From assembly GCF_014534685.1 (NCBI RefSeq), contig NZ_JACVVX010000001.1, positions 310,001 through 374,000 on the forward strand: a DNA stretch of 64,000 bases, in the 5' to 3' direction. Positions 8,552 through 16,544 of this stretch are shown here, in pieces. Origin of the DNA: Oryzicola mucosus (GTDB taxonomy: Bacteria > Pseudomonadota > Alphaproteobacteria > Rhizobiales > Rhizobiaceae). Position numbers and translations under genes: made by a program. A model generated the notes under the pieces. The model made no database searches, was not told where the DNA came from, and saw nothing but the letters and a program-made list of their open reading frames with translations. The stretch's first letter is position 1. Each line of letters begins with the position of its first letter.

Positions 8552-8568
8552 CAGGCGCTGCGCTGTCA

Positions 8569-9594
8569 TCAGCTCGACTTCGGCTCGCCGTCGTTGATCT
8601 CGACGGTGAACGAGCCGTCCTTGATGGCTTTTTCTTTCTCCGCCACCATGGCCTTGACCTCGGCGGGCACCTTGTCCTCGAACGTGCCGAGCGGGGCGAG
8701 CGAGCAGCCGCCCTCCTTCATAAAGGAATAAACGCCATAGTCGGCCGCCTTGAAGGTGCCGGCCTTGACCTCGGCAATCGCCTTGTCCAGCGTCGGCTCG
8801 AAATGCCACAGCGCGGAGGCGACGACGGTCTCGGGATAGTCGGCTTGGGTGTCGATGACGTTGCCGATGGCCAGGACGCCCTTTTCCTTGGCGGCATCCG
8901 AGACGCCGAAACGCTCGGCATAGAGCAGATCAGCGCCGCCATCGATCTGGGCGAAGGCGGTTTCCTTGGCCTTGGGCGGGTCGAACCACGAGCCGATGAA
9001 GGCAACCTGGAACTTGGCGTCGGGCGCGGTTTCCTTCACGCCGGCCATGAAGGCGTTCATCAGCCGGTTGACCTCGGGGATCGGATAACCGCCCACCATG
9101 CCGATGGTCTTCGACTTGGACATGGCGCCGGCGACGATGCCGGACAGGTAGGATGCATCCTGAATGTAGTTGTCGAAAACCGAGAAGTTGGGCACCGCGT
9201 CGTCCGGCTTGAAGCTCGACCCCATCAGAAAAGCGACATCAGGATAGTCGGCGGCAACGGTGCGGGCAGCATCCTCGACGCCGAACACCTCGCCCAGGAT
9301 CAGCTTGTTGCCGGCCTCCGCATATTCGCGCATGACGCGCTCATAGTCGCTGTTTGAGGTGTTTTCCGAATAGACATATTCGATGTCGCCGCGTTCCTTG
9401 GCAGCCATGGCGGCCTTGTGGATGCGGCTGACCCATTGCTGTTCGACCGGCACGGTATAGACGGCGGCGACCTTGATCGGATCGGCGGCAAACAGACGGG
9501 TCGGCAGGCCGGCCGCCGCCAGCGTAGCGGAAGCGCCCGCCGCTTTCAAAAGCGTGCGGCGTGACAGGCCGGGAAAAAGGAACGAACTGGACAT
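8569..9594 (-). CDS. BMP family substrate-binding protein of the nucleobase/nucleoside importer
   Basis: A 341-residue periplasmic binding protein of the BMP/PnrA-like family. The N-terminus holds a twin-arginine-type signal (SRRTLLKAAG, then ATLAAAGLP) with probable cleavage near LFA-ADP; there is no lipobox, so it is likely free in the periplasm. The body has PVEQQWVSRIHKAA, a MGGYPIPEVNR-like loop (VGGYPIPEVNRLMNAFMAG) and GSWFDPPKAKETA typical of the family. First gene of the minus-strand operon that continues through the ATPase, two permeases, GIY-YIG and codA. AGAGGTGG precedes ATG at 9594. Confidence 0.92.
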   Translation of the reverse strand: MSSSFLFPGLSRRTLLKAAGASATLAAAGLPTRLFAADPIKVAAVYTVPVEQQWVSRIHKAAMAAKERGDIEYVYSENTSNSDYERVMREYAEAGNKLILGEVFGVEDAARTVAADYPDVAFLMGSSFKPDDAVPNFSVFDNYIQDASYLSGIVAGAMSKSKTIGMVGGYPIPEVNRLMNAFMAGVKETAPDAKFQVAFIGSWFDPPKAKETAFAQIDGGADLLYAERFGVSDAAKEKGVLAIGNVIDTQADYPETVVASALWHFEPTLDKAIAEVKAGTFKAADYGVYSFMKEGGCSLAPLGTFEDKVPAEVKAMVAEKEKAIKDGSFTVEINDGEPKSS

Positions 9595-9663
9595 CGAGAA
9601 CCACCTCTGGCTGTTGTTTTTGGACGAAGATCACCCGTCGTTTTATCTTTTGGTCAAAGCTAT

Positions 9664-9678
9664 GCGAAATTTTTTCGC
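9664..9678. promoter_or_regulatory. short perfect inverted repeat upstream of the BMP operon
   Basis: GCGAAA-TTT-TTTCGC lies 70 nt upstream of the binding-protein start, in the AT-rich gap where the operon promoter must be. It could be an operator for a regulator of the importer; no regulator gene is adjacent, so this is only a candidate. Confidence 0.3.
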
Positions 9679-9751
9679 GCAGCAATCGATGTCGGGACGC
9701 TATTTCATCGCGTCCCGAAACAAACTCTTTCTCGGAAAACCGTGAGGCCGA

Positions 9752-10396
9752 TCAGTCGAGCCGGGGACGTTCGAAATCGCCGGTGACGGGGTTCATGGCC
9801 CACAATTCGCCAGTGCTGATGTCGAACCAGGCGCCGTACAGGTTGAGCCGGCCCTTCTTCTCGAGAATGTCGACGCAGGGGAAAGTGCGCAGATTGGCCA
9901 GAGAGAAACGGATCGAAATGCGTTCCAGCGCGGTCTGGCGTTCGCCCGCCGTCATCATCGTGTTGCCGGAGACGGCTTCCGCCGCCGGCCCGAGCAGGCT
10001 CATCCATTTGCCGATGAAATCGCCCGGCGACAGCGGCTCATGCGTGGGTCCGAGCACGGATTTGATGCCGCCGCAGCGGCCGTGGCCCATGACGACGATG
10101 TTCTTGACCTTCAGGCCCTGCACGGCAAATTCCAGGGCGGACGAGGTGGCGTGATACTCGCCGTCCGGCGCATAGGGCGGAACCAGATTGGCAACGTTGC
10201 GGACCACGAACAATTCGCCGGGACCGGCGTCGAAAATGGTTTCGGGCGCCGAGCGCGAATCGCAGCAGGCGATCATCAGCGTTTCCGGTGTCTGTCCGTC
10301 GTCGGCCAGCGTGCGGTAGCGGCTGGTTTCGGACGCGTAGCGGCCGGCCATGAAGTTCCGGTAGCCATTCAGAAGTTTCTCAGGAAGATGAACCAT
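9752..10396 (-). CDS. can: beta-class carbonic anhydrase
   Basis: A 214-residue beta-carbonic anhydrase (CO2 + water to bicarbonate). Zinc ligands are visible as Cys44-x-Asp46-x-Arg48 (CCDSR) and His105-x2-Cys108 (GHGRCGG); the Asp-Arg dyad is intact. VVRNVANLVPPY and YHATSSALEFAV are standard family blocks. Cytoplasmic, no signal peptide. Monocistronic by appearance: it is followed by the BMP operon upstream region and preceded by a convergent-free gap of 88 nt after the SDR gene, on the same strand. Confidence 0.96.
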   Translation of the reverse strand: MVHLPEKLLNGYRNFMAGRYASETSRYRTLADDGQTPETLMIACCDSRSAPETIFDAGPGELFVVRNVANLVPPYAPDGEYHATSSALEFAVQGLKVKNIVVMGHGRCGGIKSVLGPTHEPLSPGDFIGKWMSLLGPAAEAVSGNTMMTAGERQTALERISIRFSLANLRTFPCVDILEKKGRLNLYGAWFDISTGELWAMNPVTGDFERPRLD

Positions 10397-10484
10397 TCAG
10401 GCTCCCTTATCATTGAACCGGCCGGCGGCGAGCCGAGCACTCATGCATGCGCCTAGGGCGGCAAGCCCGGACGACGCGCACATG

Positions 10485-11240
10485 CTATTGCGCGGAATAT
10501 CCGCCGTCGACAAGATGATAACTGCCGGTGATGAAGGATGCACGGTCCGAGAGCAGGAAACAGGCGAGTGCAGCCACTTCCTCGGCGCGCCCAAGCCGAC
10601 CGATCGGATGGAGCGACGATAGATGCTCCATGGTCTCGGCATCGGTCTTTCGCGTCAGCAGCGGCGTTTCGATGAAGCCCGGCCCGACCGCGTTGATGCG
10701 GACGCCCTGCGCGGCATATTCCAGCGCGCTCGATTTGGTCATGCCGACCAGCGCATGCTTGGTGGTGACATAGGCCGGGGCGTTGGCAAAGCCGTTGCTG
10801 CCGAGGATCGAGGACATGTTGACGATGCTGCCGCCGCCCGCCTCGATGATCGCGGGTATCTGGTATTTCAGCCCGTAGAACACCGAATTCAGGTTGGTGT
10901 CGATGACGCGCTGCCATTCCTTGACCGTGTAGTCGGTGGTCGGCTTGTTCGGGCCGCTGATGCCCGCATTGTTCACCGCGCAATGCAGCGCGCCATAGGC
11001 TTCGATCGTGAACGTCACGGCGGCATGCACTTCGGAGGGATGCGTCACATCGACCTTGAACGCCTTGGCTTCGCCACCGGCGTCATGAATCTTCTTGACG
11101 ATGCGCTGTGCGCCGCGGCTGTCATGGTCTGCAACGACGACGGAGGCGCCCTCTTCCGCAAGCTGAAGAGCGATTGCCGCGCCGATACCGGAAGCCGATC
11201 CCGTCACGAGAACAGACTTGCCTTCGAACTCCCGCGCCAT
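10485..11240 (-). CDS. short-chain dehydrogenase/reductase
   Basis: A 251-residue classical SDR. The Rossmann nucleotide motif TGSASGIG (about residues 13-20), NNAGISG, the catalytic Ser in NMSSILGSNG and YVTTK (Tyr-x3-Lys) are all present, and the C-terminus ends with SYHLVDGGYSAQ as in many SDRs. An acidic residue after beta-2 (VVADHD) favours NAD over NADP. ATG at 11240 is preceded by AAGGAGAGACGGTCG, a good ribosome site. The substrate cannot be told from sequence; neighbours give no pathway. Confidence 0.92.
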   Translation of the reverse strand: MAREFEGKSVLVTGSASGIGAAIALQLAEEGASVVVADHDSRGAQRIVKKIHDAGGEAKAFKVDVTHPSEVHAAVTFTIEAYGALHCAVNNAGISGPNKPTTDYTVKEWQRVIDTNLNSVFYGLKYQIPAIIEAGGGSIVNMSSILGSNGFANAPAYVTTKHALVGMTKSSALEYAAQGVRINAVGPGFIETPLLTRKTDAETMEHLSSLHPIGRLGRAEEVAALACFLLSDRASFITGSYHLVDGGYSAQ

Positions 11241-11771
11241 CGACCGTCTCTCCTTACTCAACGCCGCCACAGCGCTCCGCGTCAATCCCGGCACTGCGGC
11301 CTCGCGCCCCACTTCAAAACCACCGCGGGCCGCAGCCCGCCGCGGTTTGCCCCTGCATGACGCCCAGAAGCCAGATTATCCCGTATGCGAAAGCGCCCCG
11401 CTCCGGCAAGGCGGCGATTGCATGAAGGTTGTCCCCAAATGGCTTAGACGAGACATCACCCAGTGATTCCAAACATTTCCCTTACATTTAAGCGCGGGTC
11501 GAGCATTGGATAGCCGAAACCTCGCAGAAAGCGAGGTTTCCAACAAGAAGCAAGACGAAAGCTGCGCCAGGTCGAGCCAGAAGGGATAGTTACCCGGCCT
11601 TGGAAAGGAAAATCGTCGACATGCTGCCTTCGGGCACAAACCTCCAAAGTCGAATACCCCCCGGCAGCCAGTGTCGATCAAGGCCGCGCCTATGTCGCTT
11701 ATCTCGACGCGCGAGAACCGGGCACGACGCATAACGGAAAAACAGCAATGCGGCCGAGGCGCCGCAAAACG
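11241..11771. other. gene-free region with two hairpins
   Basis: About 530 nt without a credible gene; the short open frames here have no codon bias or recognisable product. It holds a GC-rich imperfect hairpin at 11317-11350 and a perfect 10-bp stem with 5-nt loop at 11516-11540 (GAAACCTCGC-AGAAA-GCGAGGTTTC). Neither is followed by a clear T-run on either strand. The region ends at the 3' end of the alpha-r14 sRNA. Confidence 0.6.
11516..11540. other. perfect 10-bp hairpin in intergenic space
   Basis: GAAACCTCGC, loop AGAAA, GCGAGGTTTC. No poly-T tract follows on either strand, so it is not a standard terminator; it may belong to an untranslated RNA or be a protein site. Confidence 0.45.
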
Positions 11772-11882
11772 AAAAAGCCCGCCGCGGGAGGAGGTGCGGC
11801 GGGCTTAATTCGAAATACGCCGCGGGAGGAGGTGCAGCGCATTCTGGCGTCGGCGCGTCTGGGAGGAGGTAGACTGCCGACA
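11772..11882 (-). ncRNA. alpha-r14 family trans-acting sRNA (NfeR1-like)
   Basis: On the minus strand three consecutive hairpins each display the loop ACCTCCTCCC, an anti-Shine-Dalgarno motif: hairpin 1 closes with GTCGGC/GCCGAC and GTCT/AGAC, hairpin 2 with GCGCTGC/GCGGCGT, hairpin 3 is GCCCGCCGC-loop-GCGGCGGGC followed by TTTTT, a Rho-independent terminator. This three-loop design with CCUCCUCCC is the hallmark of the alpha-r14 sRNAs of rhizobia (Smr14C/NfeR1), which bind ribosome sites of mRNAs, many for ABC transporters. An upstream promoter with 17-nt spacing puts the 5' end near 11881, giving about 110 nt, the expected size. No ORF overlaps it meaningfully. Confidence 0.9.
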
Positions 11883-11887
11883 CGCAA

Positions 11888-11916
11888 TATTTACGAAACA
11901 CCCCTTTTTGCTGCAA
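11888..11916 (-). promoter_or_regulatory. sigma-70-type promoter of the alpha-r14 sRNA
   Basis: Minus strand TTGCAG, 17-nt spacer, TAAATA; the first nucleotides of hairpin 1 follow 6-8 nt downstream. The -35 is overlapped by one arm of the 13-bp inverted repeat at 11903-11952. Confidence 0.7.
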
Positions 11917-11952
11917 CGCACAATTTTGCATGGAACCTATGCAGCAAAAAGG
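11903..11952. promoter_or_regulatory. 13-bp inverted repeat flanking the sRNA promoter
   Basis: CCTTTTTGCTGCA (11903-11915) and TGCAGCAAAAAGG (11940-11952) are perfect complements separated by 24 nt. One arm overlaps the sRNA -35 element, the position expected of a regulator such as a LysR-type protein (the S. meliloti nfeR1 promoter is reported to have LysR-type features). Regulator identity is inferred only. Confidence 0.45.
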
Positions 11953-11983
11953 TATCAGGCTCGCTGACGAGCAAGAAAAGGCT

Positions 11984-12307
11984 TCAGGTGCAACGGCGGT
12001 TTCTCGCCGCGGTCAACGCCGTCTGGGACGCTTGAAGGCTTTCGATCTGCGCCGTACGGCGTTCGACGATCAGCGAGACCGCTTTATCGGCGCCTGGCAC
12101 CCATGAGGGGATGTTGCGGTTGCGGATATTGCCGCGCCGGATGGCAGCCGAACTGATCTGGGCTGCCGTGCTGCCGATCTCGGCATTGAGCTGAGTGCAG
12201 GTCATGCTCTCGATCGCCGCCACGTCGACGGGGGCGATCCGTGGCGAGGCGCAACCGCCGATACAGGCCGAGACGAGGAAAAGGGCGGCAACTGACTGGA
12301 TGTTCAT
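11984..12307 (-). CDS. small putative lipoprotein
   Basis: A 107-residue protein with a short hydrophobic leader and a lipobox-like IGGC at residues 16-19 (MNIQSVAALFLVSACIGGCAS), so probably lipidated and anchored to a membrane. The mature part (ESMTCTQLNAEIGSTAAQIS, then a Ser/Ala/Gln-rich helix) has one Cys pair that could form a disulfide. I recognise the type (small rhizobial lipoproteins with a Cys-Thr-Gln-Leu motif) but no function. Monocistronic, downstream of the tRNA-Ser gene on the same strand. Confidence 0.72.
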   Translation of the reverse strand: MNIQSVAALFLVSACIGGCASPRIAPVDVAAIESMTCTQLNAEIGSTAAQISSAAIRRGNIRNRNIPSWVPGADKAVSLIVERRTAQIESLQASQTALTAARNRRCT

Positions 12308-12516
12308 CGCGCCAAACTAGCAAGAGGTTTTCCCATTGCAAGCCGACACCGATCAGCGAGCGTCGCGATTATCCAATCGCAAAGGCCGGGCTGGCGATCT
12401 GGCGGAGCGTTCGGACGCGAGTTCGAACCCTGAGCCCAGCGTGCGACGGTCCGCCGGCCGGTCAGGCCGCCCCATCGGCGCCGTGAGTGAAGCGAACTGG
12501 CGTGAGATATGGAAAC

Positions 12517-12606
12517 TGGCGGACAGGGCGGGATTCGAACCCGCGGTACGCTCTCACGCACACACACTTTCCAGGCGTGCGCCTTAAACCACTCGGCCAC
12601 CTGTCC
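12517..12606 (-). tRNA. tRNA-Ser (anticodon GGA)
   Basis: Class II tRNA on the minus strand: acceptor GGACAGG pairs with CCTGTCC, anticodon loop CTGGAAA gives GGA, a long variable arm (GTGCGTGAGAGCGTACC region) and the T-arm GCGGGTTCGAATCCCGC follow. A genomically encoded CCA is present at 12519-12517 after the discriminator G. Reads UCC/UCU serine codons. Confidence 0.96.
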
Positions 12607-12746
12607 GTATACGGCCGCAAGCGCGAGGGCTGGCGGACGCGGGGCTGATCTAGTCGATCCTGCCGCTCTTGCCAAGCCGTGCGCCGCCGAATTCTTTGCA
12701 AGTTTTCGACCGGCGCCGGCTCAGCAACTGCAAAGGCATACGCTGA

Positions 12747-12775
12747 TTGACTTCGCGGCACCTTCTTTCTATAAG
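12747..12775 (+). promoter_or_regulatory. promoter of rpmH-rnpA-yidC
   Basis: TTGACT, 17-nt spacer, TATAAG, a near-consensus housekeeping promoter 120 nt upstream of the rpmH start. The gap from the tRNA gene (12607) to rpmH otherwise shows no gene. Confidence 0.7.
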
Positions 12776-12895
12776 CCCGCACACGCTCGGGCCCGCGACC
12801 CGGCGCGATTTTTATCGTGCCAAGCGCAGCCCGGCATAGCTCCTGTTACAGCGTGACAGAATTAAGAAGGGCCGCACCCCGCGGTATTAAAAGAA

Positions 12896-13030
12896 ATGAA
12901 GCGTACCTACCAACCGTCCAAACTCGTCCGCAAGCGTCGGCACGGCTTCCGTGCTCGCATGGCTACCAAGGGCGGCCGCACAGTCGTTGCAGCCCGCCGC
13001 AATCGTGGCCGCAAGCGTCTGTCGGCATAA
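12896..13030 (+). CDS. rpmH: 50S ribosomal protein L34
   Basis: A 44-residue highly basic protein, [20 protein letters not shown] at the start and GRKRLSA at the end, the standard bL34 sequence and length. It is a structural protein of the large ribosomal subunit. First gene of the rpmH-rnpA-yidC order conserved across bacteria; rnpA begins 15 nt downstream. Unlike the ancestral arrangement, no dnaA is on the other side. Confidence 0.98.
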   Translation: MKRTYQPSKLVRKRRHGFRARMATKGGRTVVAARRNRGRKRLSA

Positions 13031-13045
13031 CCGAAAGACGAGACG

Positions 13046-13399
13046 TTGCCCGCAAGCTGCAAGCCACGGGGCCCAGGCCCCCAACGGCTTCTCAAGCGCG
13101 CCGATTTCCTGGCCGTCCGCCGCGGTGAAAAGCGGCGCGGGCGGTTGTTTCTCATGGAAGTCCTTGACCGCGGCGACGATCATGCGCCGCGCGTCGGTTT
13201 CACCGTCACCAAGAAAGTCGGCAATTCGGTCGTCCGCAACCGCGTTCGCCGCAGATTGCGCGAGGCGGTCCGCACACATGCCGCAGGTGACATGGCCAGC
13301 GGCCACGACTATGTCATCGTCGGCCGCGAAGATGTCCTCACAGCCCGGTTCGAGCAATTGACGGCCGAGCTGTCCAGACGTCTACGCGGAACACGCTGA
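13046..13399 (+). CDS. rnpA: ribonuclease P protein component
   Basis: A 117-residue basic protein that assists the RNase P RNA in maturing tRNA 5' ends. The RNR box is clear ([17 protein letters not shown]), preceded by [13 protein letters not shown]. The start is probably the TTG at 13046, 15 nt after rpmH; no ATG is better placed before the conserved [13 protein letters not shown] block. Translational coupling to rpmH is likely. Confidence 0.95.
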   Translation: MPASCKPRGPGPQRLLKRADFLAVRRGEKRRGRLFLMEVLDRGDDHAPRVGFTVTKKVGNSVVRNRVRRRLREAVRTHAAGDMASGHDYVIVGREDVLTARFEQLTAELSRRLRGTR

Positions 13400-13486
13400 G
13401 GCCGCGCCAGAGCCGCGCTGTCCAGCGACAATTGGTTTACTCGGGCGTGGTCCAGCCAGGGCGGGGCCACCGAGCAAGGGTTTTCG

Positions 13487-15325
13487 ATGGAAAACAATCG
13501 TAACTTCTTCATCACGATCGCACTGTCGGTGCTGATCCTTGCCCTGTGGCAGTTTTTCTACATGGGCCCGCGCATGGAAGCGCAGCGCGAGGCAGCGCGC
13601 ATCGAAGCCGAGCGTTCGCAGGCCCAGGACAGCGCAGCCGCCACGCCGGGGAGCAACGTGCCGCTTCCGGCAGGCACGGCTGCGCCGCAGACCGGCGTCC
13701 CCGGCGTGCCGGGTTCCGACGGCGTGGCCGCAGCCACCCGCGACCAGGCTTTGGCCTCGTCCGGCCGCGTCAAGCTCGAGACGCCCAGCCTGTTCGGCTC
13801 GATCAACCTGACCGGCGCCCGCATCGACGACATCAGCCTCAAGCAGTACCGGCTGACCGTCGAGCCGAATTCGCCGAACATCCAGCTCCTCAACCCTTCC
13901 GCGCTGCCGGCCGGCTTCTACACCGAGATCGGCTATGTGAAGACCGACAACAGCGGCGACGTTCCCGGTCCCGAGACGGTCTGGCAGGTTCAGGGCACCC
14001 CGACCCTCACGCCCTCGACGCCGCTGACGCTGAGCTACACCAACAACACCGGCCTGACCTTCACCCGCAACATTGCGGTGGACGACAACTACATGTTCAC
14101 CGTCACCGACACGGTCGCCAATTCCGGCACCGCGCCGATCTCGCTGTTGAACTACGGTCGCGTCACCCGCTTCGACAAGCCGCAGCATGCGGCCGCCTAT
14201 GTGCTGCACGAAGGCCTGATCGGCGTCACCGGCACCGAAGGCCTTCAGGAAATCGGCTACGGCAAGATCGAGGACGAAAAGCAGATCATCCCGGGCAAGT
14301 CGGAAGACGGCTGGCTGGGCATCACCGACAAATATTGGGCGGCGACCCTCGTCCCCCCGACCGGCCAGCCGTTCCAGCCGCGTTTCGCCTTCTTCGGCGA
14401 GGGCCGCAGCCACTACCAGTCCGACTACCTGACCGACCCGATAACGGTCGCGCCCGGCCAGTCGACCGAAGTGAAGGCGCTGGTCTTTGCCGGCGCCAAG
14501 GAAGTCGCCAAGATCAACGCTTATGAGACCGAGCGCGACATCCGCCAGTTCAACCTGCTGATCGACTGGGGCTGGTTCTACTTCATCACCAAGCCGATGT
14601 TCTGGCTGATCGACAGCCTCTACACGATGCTGGGCAATTTCGGCCTGGCCATCCTGGCCACCACCGTCGTCGTCAAGGCCGTCTTCTTCCCGCTCGCCAA
14701 CAAATCCTACAAGTCGATGGCGAAGATGAAGGTCGTGCAGCCCAAAATGCTGGAAATCCGCGAGAAATACGCGGACGACAAGATGAAGCAGCAGCAGGCG
14801 ATGATGGAGCTGTACAAGACCGAGAAGATCAATCCGGTGGCGGGCTGCTGGCCCGTGCTGATCCAGATCCCGGTTTTCTTTGCGCTCTACAAGGTGCTCT
14901 ACATCACCATCGAAATGCGCCATGCGCCGTTCTTCGGCTGGATTCAGGATCTGGCGGCGCCCGATCCGACCTCGATCTTCAACCTGTTCGGCCTGTTGCC
15001 GTTCGACCCAGGCGCTGTTCCGGTTTTCGGTCACTTCCTGATGCTGGGCGTGTGGCCGATCGTCATGGGCATCACGATGTTCCTGCAGATGCGCATGAAC
15101 CCGACCCCGCCCGATCCGACACAGGCGATGATCTTCACCTGGATGCCGGTGATCTTCACCTTCATGCTGGCGTCGTTCCCGGCGGGCCTCGTCATCTACT
15201 GGGCATGGAACAACACGCTGTCGGTCATCCAGCAGGGTGTAATCATGAAGCGCCAGGGCGCCAAGATAGAGCTCTGGGACAATCTGGCGGGGCTGTTCAA
15301 GAAAAAGCCCAAACCGGCGGAATAG
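13487..15325 (+). CDS. yidC: membrane protein insertase YidC
   Basis: A 612-residue inner-membrane insertase of the Gram-negative type: an N-terminal TM (ITIALSVLILALWQFFYMG), a Pro/Ala/Ser-rich linker to about residue 90, the periplasmic beta-supersandwich domain, then the conserved five-TM Oxa1 core from about residue 360 with the hydrophilic groove region (KSYKSMAKMKVVQPKMLEIR) and a C-terminal basic tail (KKKPKPAE). It inserts proteins alone or with Sec and works downstream of the SRP whose RNA is also in this window. ATG at 13487 lies 87 nt after rnpA; a terminator follows. Confidence 0.97.
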   Translation: MENNRNFFITIALSVLILALWQFFYMGPRMEAQREAARIEAERSQAQDSAAATPGSNVPLPAGTAAPQTGVPGVPGSDGVAAATRDQALASSGRVKLETPSLFGSINLTGARIDDISLKQYRLTVEPNSPNIQLLNPSALPAGFYTEIGYVKTDNSGDVPGPETVWQVQGTPTLTPSTPLTLSYTNNTGLTFTRNIAVDDNYMFTVTDTVANSGTAPISLLNYGRVTRFDKPQHAAAYVLHEGLIGVTGTEGLQEIGYGKIEDEKQIIPGKSEDGWLGITDKYWAATLVPPTGQPFQPRFAFFGEGRSHYQSDYLTDPITVAPGQSTEVKALVFAGAKEVAKINAYETERDIRQFNLLIDWGWFYFITKPMFWLIDSLYTMLGNFGLAILATTVVVKAVFFPLANKSYKSMAKMKVVQPKMLEIREKYADDKMKQQQAMMELYKTEKINPVAGCWPVLIQIPVFFALYKVLYITIEMRHAPFFGWIQDLAAPDPTSIFNLFGLLPFDPGAVPVFGHFLMLGVWPIVMGITMFLQMRMNPTPPDPTQAMIFTWMPVIFTFMLASFPAGLVIYWAWNNTLSVIQQGVIMKRQGAKIELWDNLAGLFKKKPKPAE

Positions 15326-15342
15326 CCGCAGACTTCAACGAG

Positions 15343-15367
15343 AAACCCCGGCATGTCCGGGGTTTTT
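15343..15367 (+). terminator. Rho-independent terminator after yidC
   Basis: AAACCCCGG, loop CATGT, CCGGGGTTT followed by further T residues, 18 nt after the yidC stop codon. Confidence 0.88.
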
Positions 15368-15409
15368 CATTTCTGGTGGTGCGGCGGTACTTTGCGCGCT
15401 AGCTTCTTT

Positions 15410-15551
15410 GAGTCTGTCTGAAAACACGTCAAAGCGTGGCGAAAATGGTGCTTTCGAGACCCGGAGCGCAGCGTACAGTCGGTACGTGAGCACCGGAAGC
15501 GCAGAAAGGGCCATTTGCCGACCGCTTTCACGGGTTTCCAAACAGGCTCTC
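15410..15551. repeat. long palindromic intergenic element (type D)
   Basis: A 142-nt imperfect palindrome centred on GTAC-AGTCG-GTAC. Outer arms pair GAGTCTGTCTGAAAACACGT with the complement of ACGGGTTTCCAAACAGG..CTC; inner arms pair GCGAAAATGGTGCTTTC with GAAAGGGCCATTTGCCG. Different sequence from types A-C but the same layout. A 76-codon open frame on the minus strand crosses it and is not considered a gene. Confidence 0.75.
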
Positions 15552-15576
15552 AGTTCCCTCGACATGGCGGCTCCTG

Positions 15577-16374
15577 ATGCTGATTGCCCATCTTTCCGAC
15601 CCGCACATCATGCCGCGCGGCGAACTCTATCAGGGGCTCGTCAATTCCAACGCCATGTTCACAGAAGCAGTCGCCCAGCTTCGTAGGCTGACGCCCAGAC
15701 CCGACATGGTGATCCTGACAGGCGATCTGGTCGAAAACGGCAGTCCCGTCGAGTACCAGCATGCATTGGAATTGCTGGCGGCGATCGAGCAGCCGCTGCT
15801 GGTCATTCCGGGCAACCATGACGAGCGCGAGGCGTTCAGGTCGGCCTTCTCCGACCACCCCCTGATGCCGCGGACCGGACCCTTGCATTTCGTCGCCGAC
15901 ACGCTCGGGCCGGTGCGCATCGTCGGCCTCGACATCACCGTGCCCGACGACCATCACGGCGATTTCGACGCAGCGGCCGGCGATTGGCTGGAAGCCGCTC
16001 TGTCGGCGGAGCCTGATCGGCCGACCATCGTCATGATGCACCAGCCGCCATTCCTGAGCGGAATTCCTTTTATCGACGACTACAACTGCCGAAACAGTGA
16101 GCGGCTGGCCGCCATCATCGCCCGTTATCCGGCCGTTGAGCGGGTGTTGACGGGGCATATCCACCGCTTCATGCAGGTGCGCTTCGCCGGCACGCTGCTG
16201 TGCACGGCGCCCAGCACCACCACTGCGATTGCGCTCAGGCTGTCGCCCGATGCGGAGCCCGCTTCCTATATCGAGCCGCCGGCGCTGCTGCTGCATCACT
16301 GGAAGGCCGATACCGGCCTGATCACGCACCACGTGCCGATCGGAACCTTTCGCGGGCCACTGCCCTTTTTCTGA
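15577..16374 (+). CDS. calcineurin-like metallophosphoesterase (CpdA/GpdQ type)
   Basis: A 265-residue cytoplasmic dimetal phosphodiesterase. All five metallophosphatase motifs are visible: SDPHI (Asp8, His10), GDLVENG, GNHDE, MMHQPPF and GHIHR. The length and order match class III phosphodiesterases such as cAMP phosphodiesterase CpdA and glycerophosphodiesterase GpdQ; the actual substrate cannot be told. Together with the next acetyltransferase it separates yidC from engB, which are often adjacent in rhizobia. Confidence 0.9.
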   Translation: MLIAHLSDPHIMPRGELYQGLVNSNAMFTEAVAQLRRLTPRPDMVILTGDLVENGSPVEYQHALELLAAIEQPLLVIPGNHDEREAFRSAFSDHPLMPRTGPLHFVADTLGPVRIVGLDITVPDDHHGDFDAAAGDWLEAALSAEPDRPTIVMMHQPPFLSGIPFIDDYNCRNSERLAAIIARYPAVERVLTGHIHRFMQVRFAGTLLCTAPSTTTAIALRLSPDAEPASYIEPPALLLHHWKADTGLITHHVPIGTFRGPLPFF

Positions 16375-16544
16375 ATCAAGGCGCGAGGTGGACGCCTGCC
16401 GGCTCAGCCGCTATAAGGCCGCAACCGCAAGGAGACCCGTTTCGACATGATCCAGTAGGAAGACCAGCTCCAGCCTTCGCCCGTAGCCTTTGCGGGTCGC
16501 CTCAAGCAGTCATCCTCCTTCCATCGATCATCAACGGACCTGCC

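Noticed and set aside
11376-11932. Two overlapping open frames of 113-118 codons on the minus strand near the sRNA
   Set aside because: They run through hairpins and the alpha-r14 RNA, have no ribosome site or coding bias, and no known product.
12415-12445. GGTTCGAAC-like T-arm fragment near tRNA-Ser (possible tRNA remnant or att site)
   Set aside because: The flanking bases do not pair into a T-stem and no integrase or acceptor stem is present.
12607-12895. Possible replication origin next to rpmH
   Set aside because: rpmH adjoins dnaA/oriC in many bacteria, but no dnaA gene, DnaA-box cluster or AT-rich unwinding region is seen here; only a promoter fits.
13382-15034. 550-codon open frame opposite yidC
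   Set aside because: Antisense of a fully conserved YidC; product is low-complexity Gly/Arg/Val without motifs.
15335-15565. 76-codon frame on the minus strand after yidC
   Set aside because: It is the translation of the type D palindrome and the yidC terminator.
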